Assembly (NCBI RefSeq): GCF_003711225.1
Contig: NZ_CP031030.1
Location: 310,001-374,000 of the forward strand
DNA from: Runella sp. SP2
Lineage (GTDB): Bacteria; Bacteroidota; Bacteroidia; Cytophagales; Spirosomataceae
Length of the DNA: 64,000 bases
Reading direction: 5' to 3'
A program made the translations under genes and the position numbers. How positions within the stretch are numbered: the first letter of the stretch is position 1; each line of letters starts with the position of its first letter. Positions 7,747 to 16,761 of this stretch are shown piece by piece. The notes under the pieces are model-generated. The model saw only the letters and a program-made list of their open reading frames with translations. It had not been told where the DNA came from and did no database searches.

Positions 7747-9606
7747 TTACAGTTTGGTGTAAACAACAAAGTACGTATCGTTTATTTTTCCAAGAGCGTC
7801 GGTAACTTCGTACTTCTCAGCTCTTAAAAACCGCTCAGGCGATAACTTTTCAATTTGTTCAATGCTGACTTTTTTGCCATTGAGTCTAAAATGAGCGCTT
7901 CGGTAAGGCTCTTTGACGGAAAGAGTGATGCGGTCGGTGTTTTTAGTAGTAGTAAAGGCTTGGTAAGCAGTCATTGACCCTTCGTAATGCAACGACTGTG
8001 GAAGAAAAATATGCGTAGGTTTGAAATAGTCACCTCCACGTTTGAATCTTGCGATTACGTCAGGCTTTGTGTTTATTTCCAACGCTTCAAATTTGGCAAT
8101 ATCGTCCTCCTCGCGCGAAAGTGCCTGTTGGGTAGGGTCAATACAACAATCACCGTATCCCCACTTGTTGCCAAAATTAGAAACGGGAACGGTCAACTGA
8201 ATGGGTTTCATGGGCATAAAGGTGGTGTCTGTACCTTGTGAAATCAGTGTGGACATTTTCCCAGCAAAAGGAGTAACCTCCACCGAAAGTTTACGCAAGA
8301 AACGCCCTGATGAATCCGTAATCCATTGAATGATTTTTAAATCTTTCCCCAGTTGTTTGAATTCTTGTTGGATTTCAACCATATCGGAGAGCGTAGTCTT
8401 GGACGTTATCAGCACTTGAATTTCATTCTTCTCACTGTACTTCACGTACTTTTTGTTGGTTAATTTTAGGCCACTTTCTATTTGCCCATCTTTTGGTGGT
8501 TCTGTTGACGTTTTTTGATACACCCTGATTTCTCCCAAATCAACCTCCACCGTTTTTGGGGTAGGCTTGCCTTTTTTGTCATCTTTGGGAGAAGGCATCA
8601 GACTACTTAGTTGCGGCAAATTTGTGATGATTTGGGAGGCAACCTCCTCCCGATAAGGCTTCGTAAACGCCGCGCATACCCAAATCGACGCAATAAACAG
8701 CCCATACTTACCGAAGGCTTTCCAGTTAGATTTACGTTTGTTCATCATGGCTATTCTGTTTTTTAGTAAAGATTGGTTGAAGTGGTTGGCGAAGGTTTGT
8801 TGAGAGGTATTGAGGGTACTTCGTAACAAATGAAATTGATACGATTTCTTTTCAACACCCGTGTCAAGCACGGCGCGGTCGGTGATGTATTCGAGGGTTT
8901 CTTGCACCAAACGCTGGTGCCACCACGCAAAAGGATTGAACCAAAAAACACACTTTAGCAGCTCCGAACTGAGCATATCGAGGCTGTGGTACTGCTGAGC
9001 GTGAATGCACTCGTGTGTCCACACCTGTTCCCATTCGTCGGTGGTGTGTTGGTGGGGGTTGTAAAAAATCCAGTGAAAAAATGAAAAAGGGGCTGTAAGG
9101 GTTGGGTTTTCGACCAATACCACGCTGTAATCCGTAGCATAAAGCGTGCTTTTTTGCTTGAGCCGCCAAAGGGAAGCCAATTGTAGCAAAAATTTTGCCC
9201 CTAACAGCCCCACACCCAGCCAATAGACCAACGCAATCCAAGAAAAGAGTGTCCATGTCTTTTGAGGGGGAGCGACAGGATTGGCTACCTTAGACTGGCT
9301 TTCTTCCTTGTACGTTGGTGCAGCAACGCGAGGCGACTTTTGAACGTTTGGAAGGAGCTGCTTTGGCGCTTTTTCCTTGCTCCAAGAAGCGGCTTGGCTG
9401 ACAATTTGGGCGGGGGCATCGGGTACCCATTCCCAATCGGGGACGGGGACGATGGGTAAAATCAAGGTCGCGGCCACGTTGATCCACAGCAACCATCGAT
9501 TCACCTGCAAAAAAGTTTCGCGTTTGACGAGCCAAGCGTAAGCGCCTGTCAAAATTGCCATCACCAAACTGGCTTTCAGCAAATAGGAGAGAAGGTCGAA
9601 ATTCAC
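7747..9606 (-). CDS. M56-family (BlaR1/MecR1-like) membrane metallopeptidase sensor
   Basis: 619 residues, apparently using a GTG start. Membrane helices are at about 5-27, 37-54, 120-148 and 300-315. The cytosolic zinc-protease site HECIH lies in WTHECIHAQQYHSLDM, followed by the NPFAWWHQ and ETLEYITDRAVLD segments typical of M56. The C-terminal 280 residues lie outside and carry a module (TSKTTLSDMVEIQQEFKQLG) repeated in the three downstream genes. In this family, sensing an external signal activates the protease, which removes the BlaI-type repressor. It follows the repressor gene by 46 bp. The external part is not a penicillin-binding domain, so beta-lactam sensing should not be assumed. 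Confidence 0.9.
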   Translation of the reverse strand: MNFDLLSYLLKASLVMAILTGAYAWLVKRETFLQVNRWLLWINVAATLILPIVPVPDWEWVPDAPAQIVSQAASWSKEKAPKQLLPNVQKSPRVAAPTYKEESQSKVANPVAPPQKTWTLFSWIALVYWLGVGLLGAKFLLQLASLWRLKQKSTLYATDYSVVLVENPTLTAPFSFFHWIFYNPHQHTTDEWEQVWTHECIHAQQYHSLDMLSSELLKCVFWFNPFAWWHQRLVQETLEYITDRAVLDTGVEKKSYQFHLLRSTLNTSQQTFANHFNQSLLKNRIAMMNKRKSNWKAFGKYGLFIASIWVCAAFTKPYREEVASQIITNLPQLSSLMPSPKDDKKGKPTPKTVEVDLGEIRVYQKTSTEPPKDGQIESGLKLTNKKYVKYSEKNEIQVLITSKTTLSDMVEIQQEFKQLGKDLKIIQWITDSSGRFLRKLSVEVTPFAGKMSTLISQGTDTTFMPMKPIQLTVPVSNFGNKWGYGDCCIDPTQQALSREEDDIAKFEALEINTKPDVIARFKRGGDYFKPTHIFLPQSLHYEGSMTAYQAFTTTKNTDRITLSVKEPYRSAHFRLNGKKVSIEQIEKLSPERFLRAEKYEVTDALGKINDTYFVVYTKL

Positions 9607-9652
9607 GGTTTAGTCGAGGTTAAGAGGTGAAAAAATGGTTGAGTGGCAATGG

Positions 9653-10021
9653 CTAGGTATCGCTACCGCCTTCAATCATGCGGAGGATTTCGCGCAGTTC
9701 ATCGGCGGAGACTTTGTCGTTTTGGGCAAAATACGAAACCAAGTTTTTGTACGAATTGTCAAAATAATTGTCAACCAACTTGCTGATAACGAATTGGTTT
9801 TGGTAAGACTCTTTTGACACCAGCGGATAATATTCGTAGGTATTTCCGTAGGTTCGATGCCCGATGTAGCCCTTCTCTTCGAGATTCCGAATGATGGTTG
9901 AGACGGTATTGTAGTGCAATGGCGGGTTGGTGAAAAACGGCATAAGGTCTTTCACAAAAGCACGTTCTACTTTCCAAAGCGCGTGCATAATTTCTTCTTC
10001 TTTGTTGGTTAGCTTTTCCAT
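9653..10021 (-). CDS. BlaI/MecI-family transcriptional repressor
   Basis: 122 residues starting MEKLTNKEEEIMHALWKVE, the standard BlaI/MecI N-terminus. The winged helix includes LHYNTVSTIIRNLEEKGYIG (about 37-56), followed by a wing (HRTYGNTYEYYPL) and a C-terminal dimerisation region. Members bind palindromic operators as dimers and are inactivated by cleavage by the partner M56 protease, encoded immediately downstream. The start codon abuts a strong palindromic operator and promoter (10022-10059), so autorepression of the whole operon is very likely. Confidence 0.93.
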   Translation of the reverse strand: MEKLTNKEEEIMHALWKVERAFVKDLMPFFTNPPLHYNTVSTIIRNLEEKGYIGHRTYGNTYEYYPLVSKESYQNQFVISKLVDNYFDNSYKNLVSYFAQNDKVSADELREILRMIEGGSDT

Positions 10022-10059
10022 ACTACAAATATAGTACTATAACTGTAGTTTGCAAACTA
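10022..10059. promoter_or_regulatory. Palindromic operator for the BlaI-type repressor
   Basis: Two adjoining dyads are visible. The first is ACTACA-N16-TGTAGT (10022-10049), whose centre ATAGTACTAT is itself a perfect palindrome. The second is the perfect 14-bp palindrome TAGTTTGCAAACTA (10046-10059). ACTACA/TGTAGT half-sites are characteristic of BlaI/MecI operators. Both dyads overlap the blaI promoter and probably a divergent one. Confidence 0.8.
10026..10056 (-). promoter_or_regulatory. blaI-operon promoter, full -33/-7 match
   Basis: Read on the minus strand, TTTG (10056-10053) is separated by exactly 19 nt from TATATTTG (10033-10026). This is the TTTG-N19-TAnnTTTG arrangement of Bacteroidota primary promoters. 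Transcription should begin within a few bases of the ATG at 10021, so the message may be leaderless. Both elements lie inside the repressor dyads. Confidence 0.75.
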
Positions 10060-10065
10060 TTTTTG
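10058..10065 (+). promoter_or_regulatory. Possible divergent -7 box (TATTTTTG) towards the dienelactone hydrolase gene
   Basis: TATTTTTG fits TAnnTTTG on the plus strand and touches the second repressor palindrome. It would give a leader of roughly 90 nt before the ATG at 10161. No -33 element is seen. Confidence 0.35.
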
Positions 10066-10160
10066 TAGGATTTTTTTAACGTGCATTTTTAAACCATTTT
10101 TTGCAATTTTGGTTAAAAAATACGTGTACCAACATATATCACTGTTTAACTCATTCACCA

Positions 10161-11000
10161 ATGAAAAAATTGATTCTCGTCGGAGCGATGTTTGCTATGC
10201 AGGCATTTGTTCAACGTCCAGTAGAGGCACCTATTCCATTGTGTCAAACCTCGCATGACATGGCAGCGTGGGCGGCTGATGCCAACTTTATGGCCATGCA
10301 CGAAGCTCCCGAAACTTACCGTTATGCGGGCAAAGGGGAAACCATTAAGTTTTCGACACCTGATGGAAAAGAGGCGTCAGGCTTTTTGATTAAAGCACCT
10401 AAAAAGTCAGACAAATGGCTTTTTGTCTATCAAGAATGGTGGGGGCTCAACGACCACATCAAGCACGAAGCCGAGACGTTCTACAACGATTTGGGTGATG
10501 TAAACGTGTTGGCCTTGGATATGTACGACGGCCAAGTGGGTACAACTCCGCAAGAAGCGGGCAAAATCATGCAATCGGTACCCAAAGAGCGTTTGACGGC
10601 CATCATGCAAGGGGCATTGGCGCACGTTGGTAAAAAAGCCAAAATTGCGAGTGTAGGTTGGTGCTTCGGCGGTATGTTGTCGTTGCAGTCGGCGTTGTTG
10701 GAAGGCAAGCAAGCGGTAGGTTGCGTGATGTACTACGGTCGCCCTGAGCAGGATGTAGAAAAACTCAAAACGTTGAACGTGGACGTATTGGGTATTTTTG
10801 GAAAACAAGACAAAGCCCCTTCGCCCGAAATGGTAGAGCAGTTTGAGCAAAATATGAAGGCAGCGGGCAAGCAAGTAACCGTGAAAATGTACGACGCAGT
10901 ACACGGTTTTGCGAACCCAAGTAACCCTAAACACGACGCAACGGCGACGGCTGATGCGTACAAGCACTCGATCGAGTATTTGAAGAAGAAGTTTAGCTAA
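10161..11000 (+). CDS. Dienelactone hydrolase family protein, exported
   Basis: 279 residues from MKKLILVGAMFAMQAFV, a signal peptide; in-frame codons further upstream would delay it, so they are rejected. The alpha/beta-hydrolase core shows the family residues: Glu in YQEWWGLN, nucleophile Cys in SVGWCFGGM, Asp in GKQDKAP and His in AVHGFANP. That is the Cys-Asp-His triad of DLH-type enzymes, which hydrolyse lactones or esters. The true substrate is unknown. An exported DLH acts in the periplasm, so a role in the chlorocatechol pathway is unlikely. It is divergent from blaI and could share its operator region. Confidence 0.88.
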   Translation: MKKLILVGAMFAMQAFVQRPVEAPIPLCQTSHDMAAWAADANFMAMHEAPETYRYAGKGETIKFSTPDGKEASGFLIKAPKKSDKWLFVYQEWWGLNDHIKHEAETFYNDLGDVNVLALDMYDGQVGTTPQEAGKIMQSVPKERLTAIMQGALAHVGKKAKIASVGWCFGGMLSLQSALLEGKQAVGCVMYYGRPEQDVEKLKTLNVDVLGIFGKQDKAPSPEMVEQFEQNMKAAGKQVTVKMYDAVHGFANPSNPKHDATATADAYKHSIEYLKKKFS

Positions 11001-11030
11001 TACGCAGACTTTCAGAAAATCTTCTCTTTT

Positions 11031-11126
11031 GTCACCCCGACGTAAGGAGGGGGCTGTAGGCTCTTTTTTGTTGATATGGATTCCTCCTTGCGTCGGAATG
11101 ACAAAGAATTACGTCGGAATGACAAA
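11031..11126. repeat. Imperfect inverted/direct intergenic repeat (CGTCGGAATGACAAA type)
   Basis: The left arm GTCACCCCGACGTAAGGAGG (11031-11050) is an imperfect inverse of CCTCCTTGCGTCGGAATGAC (11083-11102). The unit CGTCGGAATGACAAA then recurs directly at 11112-11126. It lies between two convergent genes and has no coding sense. It looks like a small dispersed palindromic repeat; copy number elsewhere cannot be judged here. Confidence 0.6.
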
Positions 11127-11153
11127 ACAAGAATGACCTACATAAATACAAAG

Positions 11154-11184
11154 AAACGCTACTTGGAAGCCCCGAGTAGCGTTT
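11154..11184. terminator. Bidirectional terminator hairpin between DLH and czcA
   Basis: A perfect 10-bp stem AAACGCTACT / AGTAGCGTTT with an 11-nt loop sits 25 bp from the czcA stop. A-rich and T-rich flanks on either side suit termination in both directions. Confidence 0.7.
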
Positions 11185-11209
11185 TCTGTCATCAATTAGA
11201 CCATTGAAG

Positions 11210-14200
11210 TTACTGTTTTAACAATTGTTTGCGTTTTTCGCGGCTGCTGTAAATCCATTCATAGACCGTAGGAAGGATGAGCAGCGATAATAAGGTAGCC
11301 GTGATAAGCCCACCGATGACGACAATCGCCAGCGGTTTTTGAGTTTCAGAGCCAATGCCTGTTGAAATAGCGGCAGGTAGCAAACCCAACGAAGCCATTA
11401 AGGCCGTCATCACAATGGGGCGTAGCATTGCCTTCGAGCCGTCTTTAATCGCCTCAATCAACGGCATTCCTGCTTTCAGGTTTTTGTGGTAATTGTTGAT
11501 GAGAATAACCCCGTTTTGGGTCGCAATCCCGAACAGGGCAATAAACCCAACCCCCGCCGAAATACTAAAGTTGACTCCCGTCAGAAGCAGCGCCGCAATT
11601 CCGCCAATGAGCGCAAAAGGCACGTTGAGGAGCACCAGAATGGAGTCGAGGGCGTTGCCAAAGGATACAAACAAGATAAAGAAAATCAAAATCAAGCTGA
11701 TGGGCACCACCAAGGCCAAGCGGTTTTGGGCGCGTTGTTGGTTTTCAAATTCCCCGTTCCACTTCATTTCGTAGCCTTTGGGCAATTTTACAACGGCATT
11801 TACTTTCTTTTGGGCTTCGGCAATGGTGCTTCCCAAGTCACGGCCTCGTACCGAAAACTTCACGGCAATAAAGCGGGCGTTGTCTTCGCGGTAGATAAAG
11901 GCAGGCCCAGCGACGTTTTCGATGCTTGCTATTTGTTTTAAAGGTATTTTTCCGCCGTTGAGGGTAGGTACTTGGAGTTGACCAATTTGCTCAATCGACG
12001 AACGGAACGGCTGATCATAGCGCAGGCGTAAATCAAATTTTCGTTCACCTTCATACACTTGGCTTACGGCTTTTCCGCCAATCGCCATTTCGATGACCGC
12101 ATTGGCGTCGGCGGCATCAATGCCGTATTGGGCCATTTTATCAGGGTTGAGGGTAATGCGAAGTTCGGGTTGTCCCAAGTTACGGAACACGCCTAAATCT
12201 TCCACGCCAGGTACTTTTTTGAGGACATTGAAAACTTGCGTAATCTTTTTGTCTAATATATTGAGGTCATCTCCTTGCACTTTTACTGCTATCGACCCTT
12301 TTACCCCCGAAACTGCCTCGGCGACGTTGTCCGAAATAGGTTGCGAGAATCCGAAGTCCACGCCTTTGAAGCCTGCCAATTTTGCCTGCATTTCGGCTAC
12401 CAACTGGTCTTTGGTGATGTTGCGTTTCCATTCGTTGGCAGGGTATAAGTCCACAAAAAACTCTTGGTTGAAAAAGCCCGTGGGGTCGGTACCGTCGTTG
12501 GGGCGACCTGTTTGGCTAATGACACCTCTTACTTCAGGGAACTGCTCAAACACTTGACGGAATTTACGCGTAAAGTGATAGCTGTCTTCGAGGCTGATAC
12601 TGAGGGGCATACTCGCCCGAACGTAAATCGAGCCTTCGTTGAGCTGGGGTAAAAACTCAGAACCTACAAAGTGGAACGCGCCAAGTGCCAAACCGAGCGC
12701 CGTTACGCCCGCCACCATGGCCCGTTTGGGGTGACTCATAACAGCATCGAGTAAAGGAGCATAGGCTTTGTTGAGCCCCGTAATGATGGGGTTGTGACGT
12801 TCGCGGACGTTTTTGTTCAGCAAAATACTACTCAATACTGGCACAAACGTAAGGGCCAACAACAACGCACCCAACAAGGCAAAGCCAATCGTAAATGCCA
12901 ATGGACTAAATAGCTTTCCTTCCACTTTTTGGAAAGAGAAAATAGGTAATAAGGCCGTGATAATGATGAGCTTAGACGTAAAAATAGATTTTCCCATTTC
13001 TACGGCTGTTTTGAGGATTCGGCTGAGTTTAGCCCGTTTGTTGAAACGCTCCATACCCTCTTTTTCGGCCCAATGTGCCAGCATTACAAACAGCCCTTCG
13101 ACCATTACTACAGCCCCGTCGATGATGATACCAAAGTCGATGGCGCCGATAGAAAGTAGATTGGCGGTCATTCCTTTGACCCGCATTAAAATAAAGGCAA
13201 ACAATAACGCCAACGGAATGATAAGCGCCACCGTAACAGTTGTACGCCAATCGGCCAAGAAAATCAAAAGAATCACCGTTACGAGTGTAATCCCCAACGC
13301 CACGTTTTCGCCCACGGTGTGCATGGTGTGGTTGTTGAGTTCGGTACGGTCGTAAAATACCTTGATTTTAACGTCTTGGGGCAATACTGTCGAGTTAAGA
13401 TAAGCTACTTTTTCTTTGAGTTTGGGCAACACTTCGCCAGGGTTTTCCCCTTTTCGCATGAGTACGATGCCCTCCACCACATCGTCGTGAAAATCGCGAC
13501 CAACAATGCCCAACTGTGGCAAATTTGAGGCACGAACCGTACTGATGTTTGAAATCCGAACGGGAACACCGTTGATGTTTTTGACGATGATTTTTTCAAT
13601 GTCGGGTACGTCTTTTACGATACCAATCCCGCGCACTACAAAGGCTTGCTGTCCTTCTCGTATGATGTCGCCCCCTACGTTGACATTGGCGCGTTGGAGC
13701 GCACCATACACGTCGAGCGCGGTGAGGTTGTATTTGGTAAGTAAATTTGGGTTTACGCTTACTTCAAACGTACGCACACGTCCACCAAAGCTCACTACAT
13801 CGGCTACGCCCTGTACGGCTGTGATGTTTTTCTGAATCACCCAATCTTGAATCGTCTTGAGTTCGGTCACCGATTTGGTGGGCGACGTAAGCGTGTAGCG
13901 GTAAATCTCGCCCGTAGGCCCTGCGGGAGGTTGAATTTCGGCGTTTACACCCTCGGGAAGATCCACGTTGGAGAGCTTTTGGCTGGCTTCCATGCGGGCG
14001 TTGAAGTTGTCAACCCCGTCCTCAAAAATGATTTTGATAAATGATAAACCAAACAAATTGACGCTACGAATGGCCGTACGGCGGCTGATGGAGTTCATTT
14101 CGGTTTCAATCGGAATCGAAATGAAACGTTCTACTTCTTCGGCACTCCGACCAGGCCATTGGGAGATAATCACGACCTCGGTATTGGTGACGTCGGGGTA

Positions 14201-14323
14201 GGCTTCGACGGGGGTATTGTAAAAACTTACCGCCCCCGCAATCACGACCAACAAGGTAACAAAAAAGACAATGCCCTTGTTTTTGAGTGAAAAGCCAATG
14301 ATATTTTTGATGAATTTGTTCAT
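11210..14323 (-). CDS. czcA: CusA/CzcA-family heavy-metal efflux RND permease
   Basis: 1037 residues with the RND layout of twelve membrane helices and two large periplasmic loops. The TM4 signature AIDFGIIIDGAVVMVEG matches the HME (heavy-metal) branch, with both acidic residues of the proton relay present. The N-terminus INKFIKNIIGFSLKN-type and VEAYPDVTNTEV are also typical of CzcA/CusA. It should be the inner-membrane proton-driven pump of a tripartite exporter for divalent or monovalent metal cations. The adaptor gene ends only 3 nt before its start and the outer-membrane gene precedes that, giving the order C-B-A. The metal cannot be assigned from sequence. Confidence 0.93.
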   Translation of the reverse strand: MNKFIKNIIGFSLKNKGIVFFVTLLVVIAGAVSFYNTPVEAYPDVTNTEVVIISQWPGRSAEEVERFISIPIETEMNSISRRTAIRSVNLFGLSFIKIIFEDGVDNFNARMEASQKLSNVDLPEGVNAEIQPPAGPTGEIYRYTLTSPTKSVTELKTIQDWVIQKNITAVQGVADVVSFGGRVRTFEVSVNPNLLTKYNLTALDVYGALQRANVNVGGDIIREGQQAFVVRGIGIVKDVPDIEKIIVKNINGVPVRISNISTVRASNLPQLGIVGRDFHDDVVEGIVLMRKGENPGEVLPKLKEKVAYLNSTVLPQDVKIKVFYDRTELNNHTMHTVGENVALGITLVTVILLIFLADWRTTVTVALIIPLALLFAFILMRVKGMTANLLSIGAIDFGIIIDGAVVMVEGLFVMLAHWAEKEGMERFNKRAKLSRILKTAVEMGKSIFTSKLIIITALLPIFSFQKVEGKLFSPLAFTIGFALLGALLLALTFVPVLSSILLNKNVRERHNPIITGLNKAYAPLLDAVMSHPKRAMVAGVTALGLALGAFHFVGSEFLPQLNEGSIYVRASMPLSISLEDSYHFTRKFRQVFEQFPEVRGVISQTGRPNDGTDPTGFFNQEFFVDLYPANEWKRNITKDQLVAEMQAKLAGFKGVDFGFSQPISDNVAEAVSGVKGSIAVKVQGDDLNILDKKITQVFNVLKKVPGVEDLGVFRNLGQPELRITLNPDKMAQYGIDAADANAVIEMAIGGKAVSQVYEGERKFDLRLRYDQPFRSSIEQIGQLQVPTLNGGKIPLKQIASIENVAGPAFIYREDNARFIAVKFSVRGRDLGSTIAEAQKKVNAVVKLPKGYEMKWNGEFENQQRAQNRLALVVPISLILIFFILFVSFGNALDSILVLLNVPFALIGGIAALLLTGVNFSISAGVGFIALFGIATQNGVILINNYHKNLKAGMPLIEAIKDGSKAMLRPIVMTALMASLGLLPAAISTGIGSETQKPLAIVVIGGLITATLLSLLILPTVYEWIYSSREKRKQLLKQ

Positions 14324-14326
14324 GAC

Positions 14327-15409
14327 TTAGTCGGTTAATTCATTGAATAACAAAAGCGCACCTTCGGTCACGACTTGGTCGCCGTCGCGGAGATTAGCTT
14401 TGATGTAGCTGTATTTGGAGGTACTTTTAATGACTTCTACGGGAACTGATTTATAATTTCCCTTGCCTTTGTCGAGAATGACAAAATAACGATCTTCGCT
14501 AAAAATGACCGATTTGGGGTTGACCGCCAACAGTTTTTCGGGTTTTTCGATGTGGAGTTTTACCGTACAAAACATATCGGGTTTGAGCAAACCTCCTGGG
14601 TTTTGAAGCACTACGCGCGCTTGAAGCACCTTGCTGTCGTTGTCGATGACTTGACTAATGTTATCAATACGGCCTTGAAACACGCGGTCGGGATAAGCAA
14701 GCGTGCTGATATTTACCTCCTGACCCACTTTGACGGCCTGAATGTCGGACTCATAAATGTTGATAAGCACCCACACGTCCGAAAGATTAGAAATCGTAAA
14801 AAGGCTATTTCCGTTGTCGGGGCGAATTTGCATATTGGGATTAATGTTGCGTTCCACAATATAGCCACTCACAGGCGCCGAAACGGTAAAAATAGGCTGG
14901 CTATTGGCCGAAGTACCACCGTACATTTTCAACACTTGGCTCGAACGTTCCAATTCCGATGAGGCGATTTCGAGTTGTTTACGGGCATTGACCAAGTCAT
15001 TTTCTGACGAAAACTTGGTTTTATAGAGTTGCTCTACGTTATCGGCGTTGCGTTTGGCAATGTCGTAGTTCGATTTGGCGGTGTTATAATCCTTTACAAA
15101 CTGGCTGACATCGGCGCTTTGAAGTTTGGCCAATACTTGCCCTTTTTTGACAAAAGCCCCCAATTCAGCATTGACATCTAGCACATTACCGCTCACCATC
15201 GGATAGACGCGGTCCACTTGTTTTTGGTCAAATGAGACTTGGCCCGTAAACTGTAGTTCTTGTTCGTAATTACGAAGTTGAACCGTATCGGTGCGAAACG
15301 CCGAACCCATATCTTTGGTCTTAGGCTCTTCGTTTTTTTGTTCGCTTTGGCACGAGACGAGAACGATAGCGGGTAGGCAGAGTACCCACAATAGTAACTT
15401 GGTTTTCAT
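14327..15409 (-). CDS. czcB: RND efflux periplasmic adaptor (membrane fusion protein), lipoprotein
   Basis: 360 residues from MKTKLLLWVLCLPAIVL, with a lipobox LVSC, so the mature protein should be lipid-anchored. An earlier in-frame start would bury the signal peptide. A barrel-sandwich/lipoyl segment (VLDVNAELGAFVKKGQVLAK), a helical hairpin (about 110-170) and a beta-barrel region (VWVLINIYESDIQAVKVGQE) follow the MFP order. No His-rich metal-binding extension is seen. It bridges CzcA and the TolC-like protein across the periplasm. It sits between the two partner genes in the same transcription unit. Confidence 0.9.
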   Translation of the reverse strand: MKTKLLLWVLCLPAIVLVSCQSEQKNEEPKTKDMGSAFRTDTVQLRNYEQELQFTGQVSFDQKQVDRVYPMVSGNVLDVNAELGAFVKKGQVLAKLQSADVSQFVKDYNTAKSNYDIAKRNADNVEQLYKTKFSSENDLVNARKQLEIASSELERSSQVLKMYGGTSANSQPIFTVSAPVSGYIVERNINPNMQIRPDNGNSLFTISNLSDVWVLINIYESDIQAVKVGQEVNISTLAYPDRVFQGRIDNISQVIDNDSKVLQARVVLQNPGGLLKPDMFCTVKLHIEKPEKLLAVNPKSVIFSEDRYFVILDKGKGNYKSVPVEVIKSTSKYSYIKANLRDGDQVVTEGALLLFNELTD

Positions 15410-15428
15410 TGGATGGCAGAATTGAGAG

Positions 15429-16709
15429 TTAAAACACCTTCGCGTTGGTGACGTAGTTAAGTTGTTGTTGGGCCTGGTACAGGCGATTAGCACTGTCGAT
15501 GAGCATCAATTGTGCGTCTTTATAGGCCCTAATTTTGTCAATAAAACTCACCAAATCAATCACCCGACGGGTGTAGTCTTCGGTGGCATTTTTAGAAATA
15601 TCTTGGATACTTTGGAGGTATTCGGGAGTGATTTTGGCTTGTAATTGCGTGGCTTGGCTGTATTGTTGGTAGGCATTTACAACTTCTTGCTCTACCTGAA
15701 TCCCCACGGCGTTGCGTCCTTCCTTCGCTTGGTCGATGCTCCAGCGTGCGGCTTGAATATTGCCTTGGTTCTTATTGCGGACAGGTAAGTCAATCAATGC
15801 TTGCACACCTACATAATTTGGGAAAGGCCCACCGACATGTTGGTAATCGGCACCTAAAGTAAGGTTAGGCGTGGCGAGGGCTTTTTGGTAGGTGAGGTTT
15901 TGTTGGTTATAGGTGATTTGTTGGTCGGCAAGTTGTAAATCGGGGCGTAATGTAAGGGCTTGGCTGACCAAATCGTTCAACGAACCCGCAGCTTTAGGCG
16001 TAGAAGCTTCATTAACGGGAATAATATACGTTGAACCATTGATGGACAACAATGTTCGCAACGTCGCTTCATCTTGACTGATTTGGGCTTGCAAATCGGT
16101 AAGGTCACTTTCCCAATTTTTTTGTTCCAATTCAAGACGCGTTACTTCATAAGGAGCAATGACCCCGAGTTTCAATTGCGCCCGAAATGCTTCTAAAAGC
16201 GAGGCAAGTTGTTGGCCTTGTAGTTGGAGCATGGTTAGTTTTTGTTGGTTGGCGGCCAAGTTGCCAAATGACTGCGCCAACTGAAATCGAACGTTTCGCA
16301 TCAAGTCTTGAAAGGCAGATTGTTGAAGAGAAATGTTGGTTTCGGCCAGCTGAACGAGCTTACTTCTGAGTTTTACCAAACTGACGATTTGTTGCACTTG
16401 AACATTGACGACACCGCCCGTTGGGTTGTACAAATCATCGTTACGGCCGTAGGGGAGAAGTTTGTTGCTATATCCGTTGTAGAGATTGGTTTCTACAAAC
16501 AAATTGGGGTTGTACCAAAGCTTGGCTTGTTCTTTGGCCGCTTCGGCTACGTTGACGTTGTATTTTTGAGCCAACAACACAAAGTTTTTTTGGATAAACT
16601 GTTGCTCGGCTTGGGGCAAAGAAAGTTGCAACGAGTCGGATTGGGCGTGAACGGGGCGTGCGCTTAAAGTCACCATCGTGATGGCAAAAAGCAATGGAAC
16701 AATACGCAT
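15429..16709 (-). CDS. czcC: TolC-family outer-membrane efflux protein (CzcC-like)
   Basis: 426 residues with signal peptide MRIVPLLFAITMVTLSARPVHA. The two OEP repeats are long amphipathic helices with internal similarity (about 28-210 and 225-420), including the TLRPDLQLADQQITYNQQNL segment typical of the family. It should form the trimeric outer-membrane channel of the metal exporter. It is the promoter-proximal gene of the operon, and the phased repeat array at 16781-16819 lies 72-110 bp upstream of its start. Confidence 0.9.
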   Translation of the reverse strand: MRIVPLLFAITMVTLSARPVHAQSDSLQLSLPQAEQQFIQKNFVLLAQKYNVNVAEAAKEQAKLWYNPNLFVETNLYNGYSNKLLPYGRNDDLYNPTGGVVNVQVQQIVSLVKLRSKLVQLAETNISLQQSAFQDLMRNVRFQLAQSFGNLAANQQKLTMLQLQGQQLASLLEAFRAQLKLGVIAPYEVTRLELEQKNWESDLTDLQAQISQDEATLRTLLSINGSTYIIPVNEASTPKAAGSLNDLVSQALTLRPDLQLADQQITYNQQNLTYQKALATPNLTLGADYQHVGGPFPNYVGVQALIDLPVRNKNQGNIQAARWSIDQAKEGRNAVGIQVEQEVVNAYQQYSQATQLQAKITPEYLQSIQDISKNATEDYTRRVIDLVSFIDKIRAYKDAQLMLIDSANRLYQAQQQLNYVTNAKVF

Positions 16710-16761
16710 GGCTAGATTATAATGAATGAGTAATTAGACGTAGGCTGTTGATTTAACGCTC

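Noticed and set aside
7747-9606. Beta-lactam sensor (true BlaR1)
   Set aside because: The membrane protease part fits M56, but the external domain lacks the SxxK/SxN/KTG penicillin-binding motifs, so a beta-lactam signal is not supported.
10407-10967. Minus-strand open frame of 186 codons opposite the dienelactone hydrolase gene
   Set aside because: Antisense to a gene with a complete catalytic triad; low-complexity translation without recognisable motifs.
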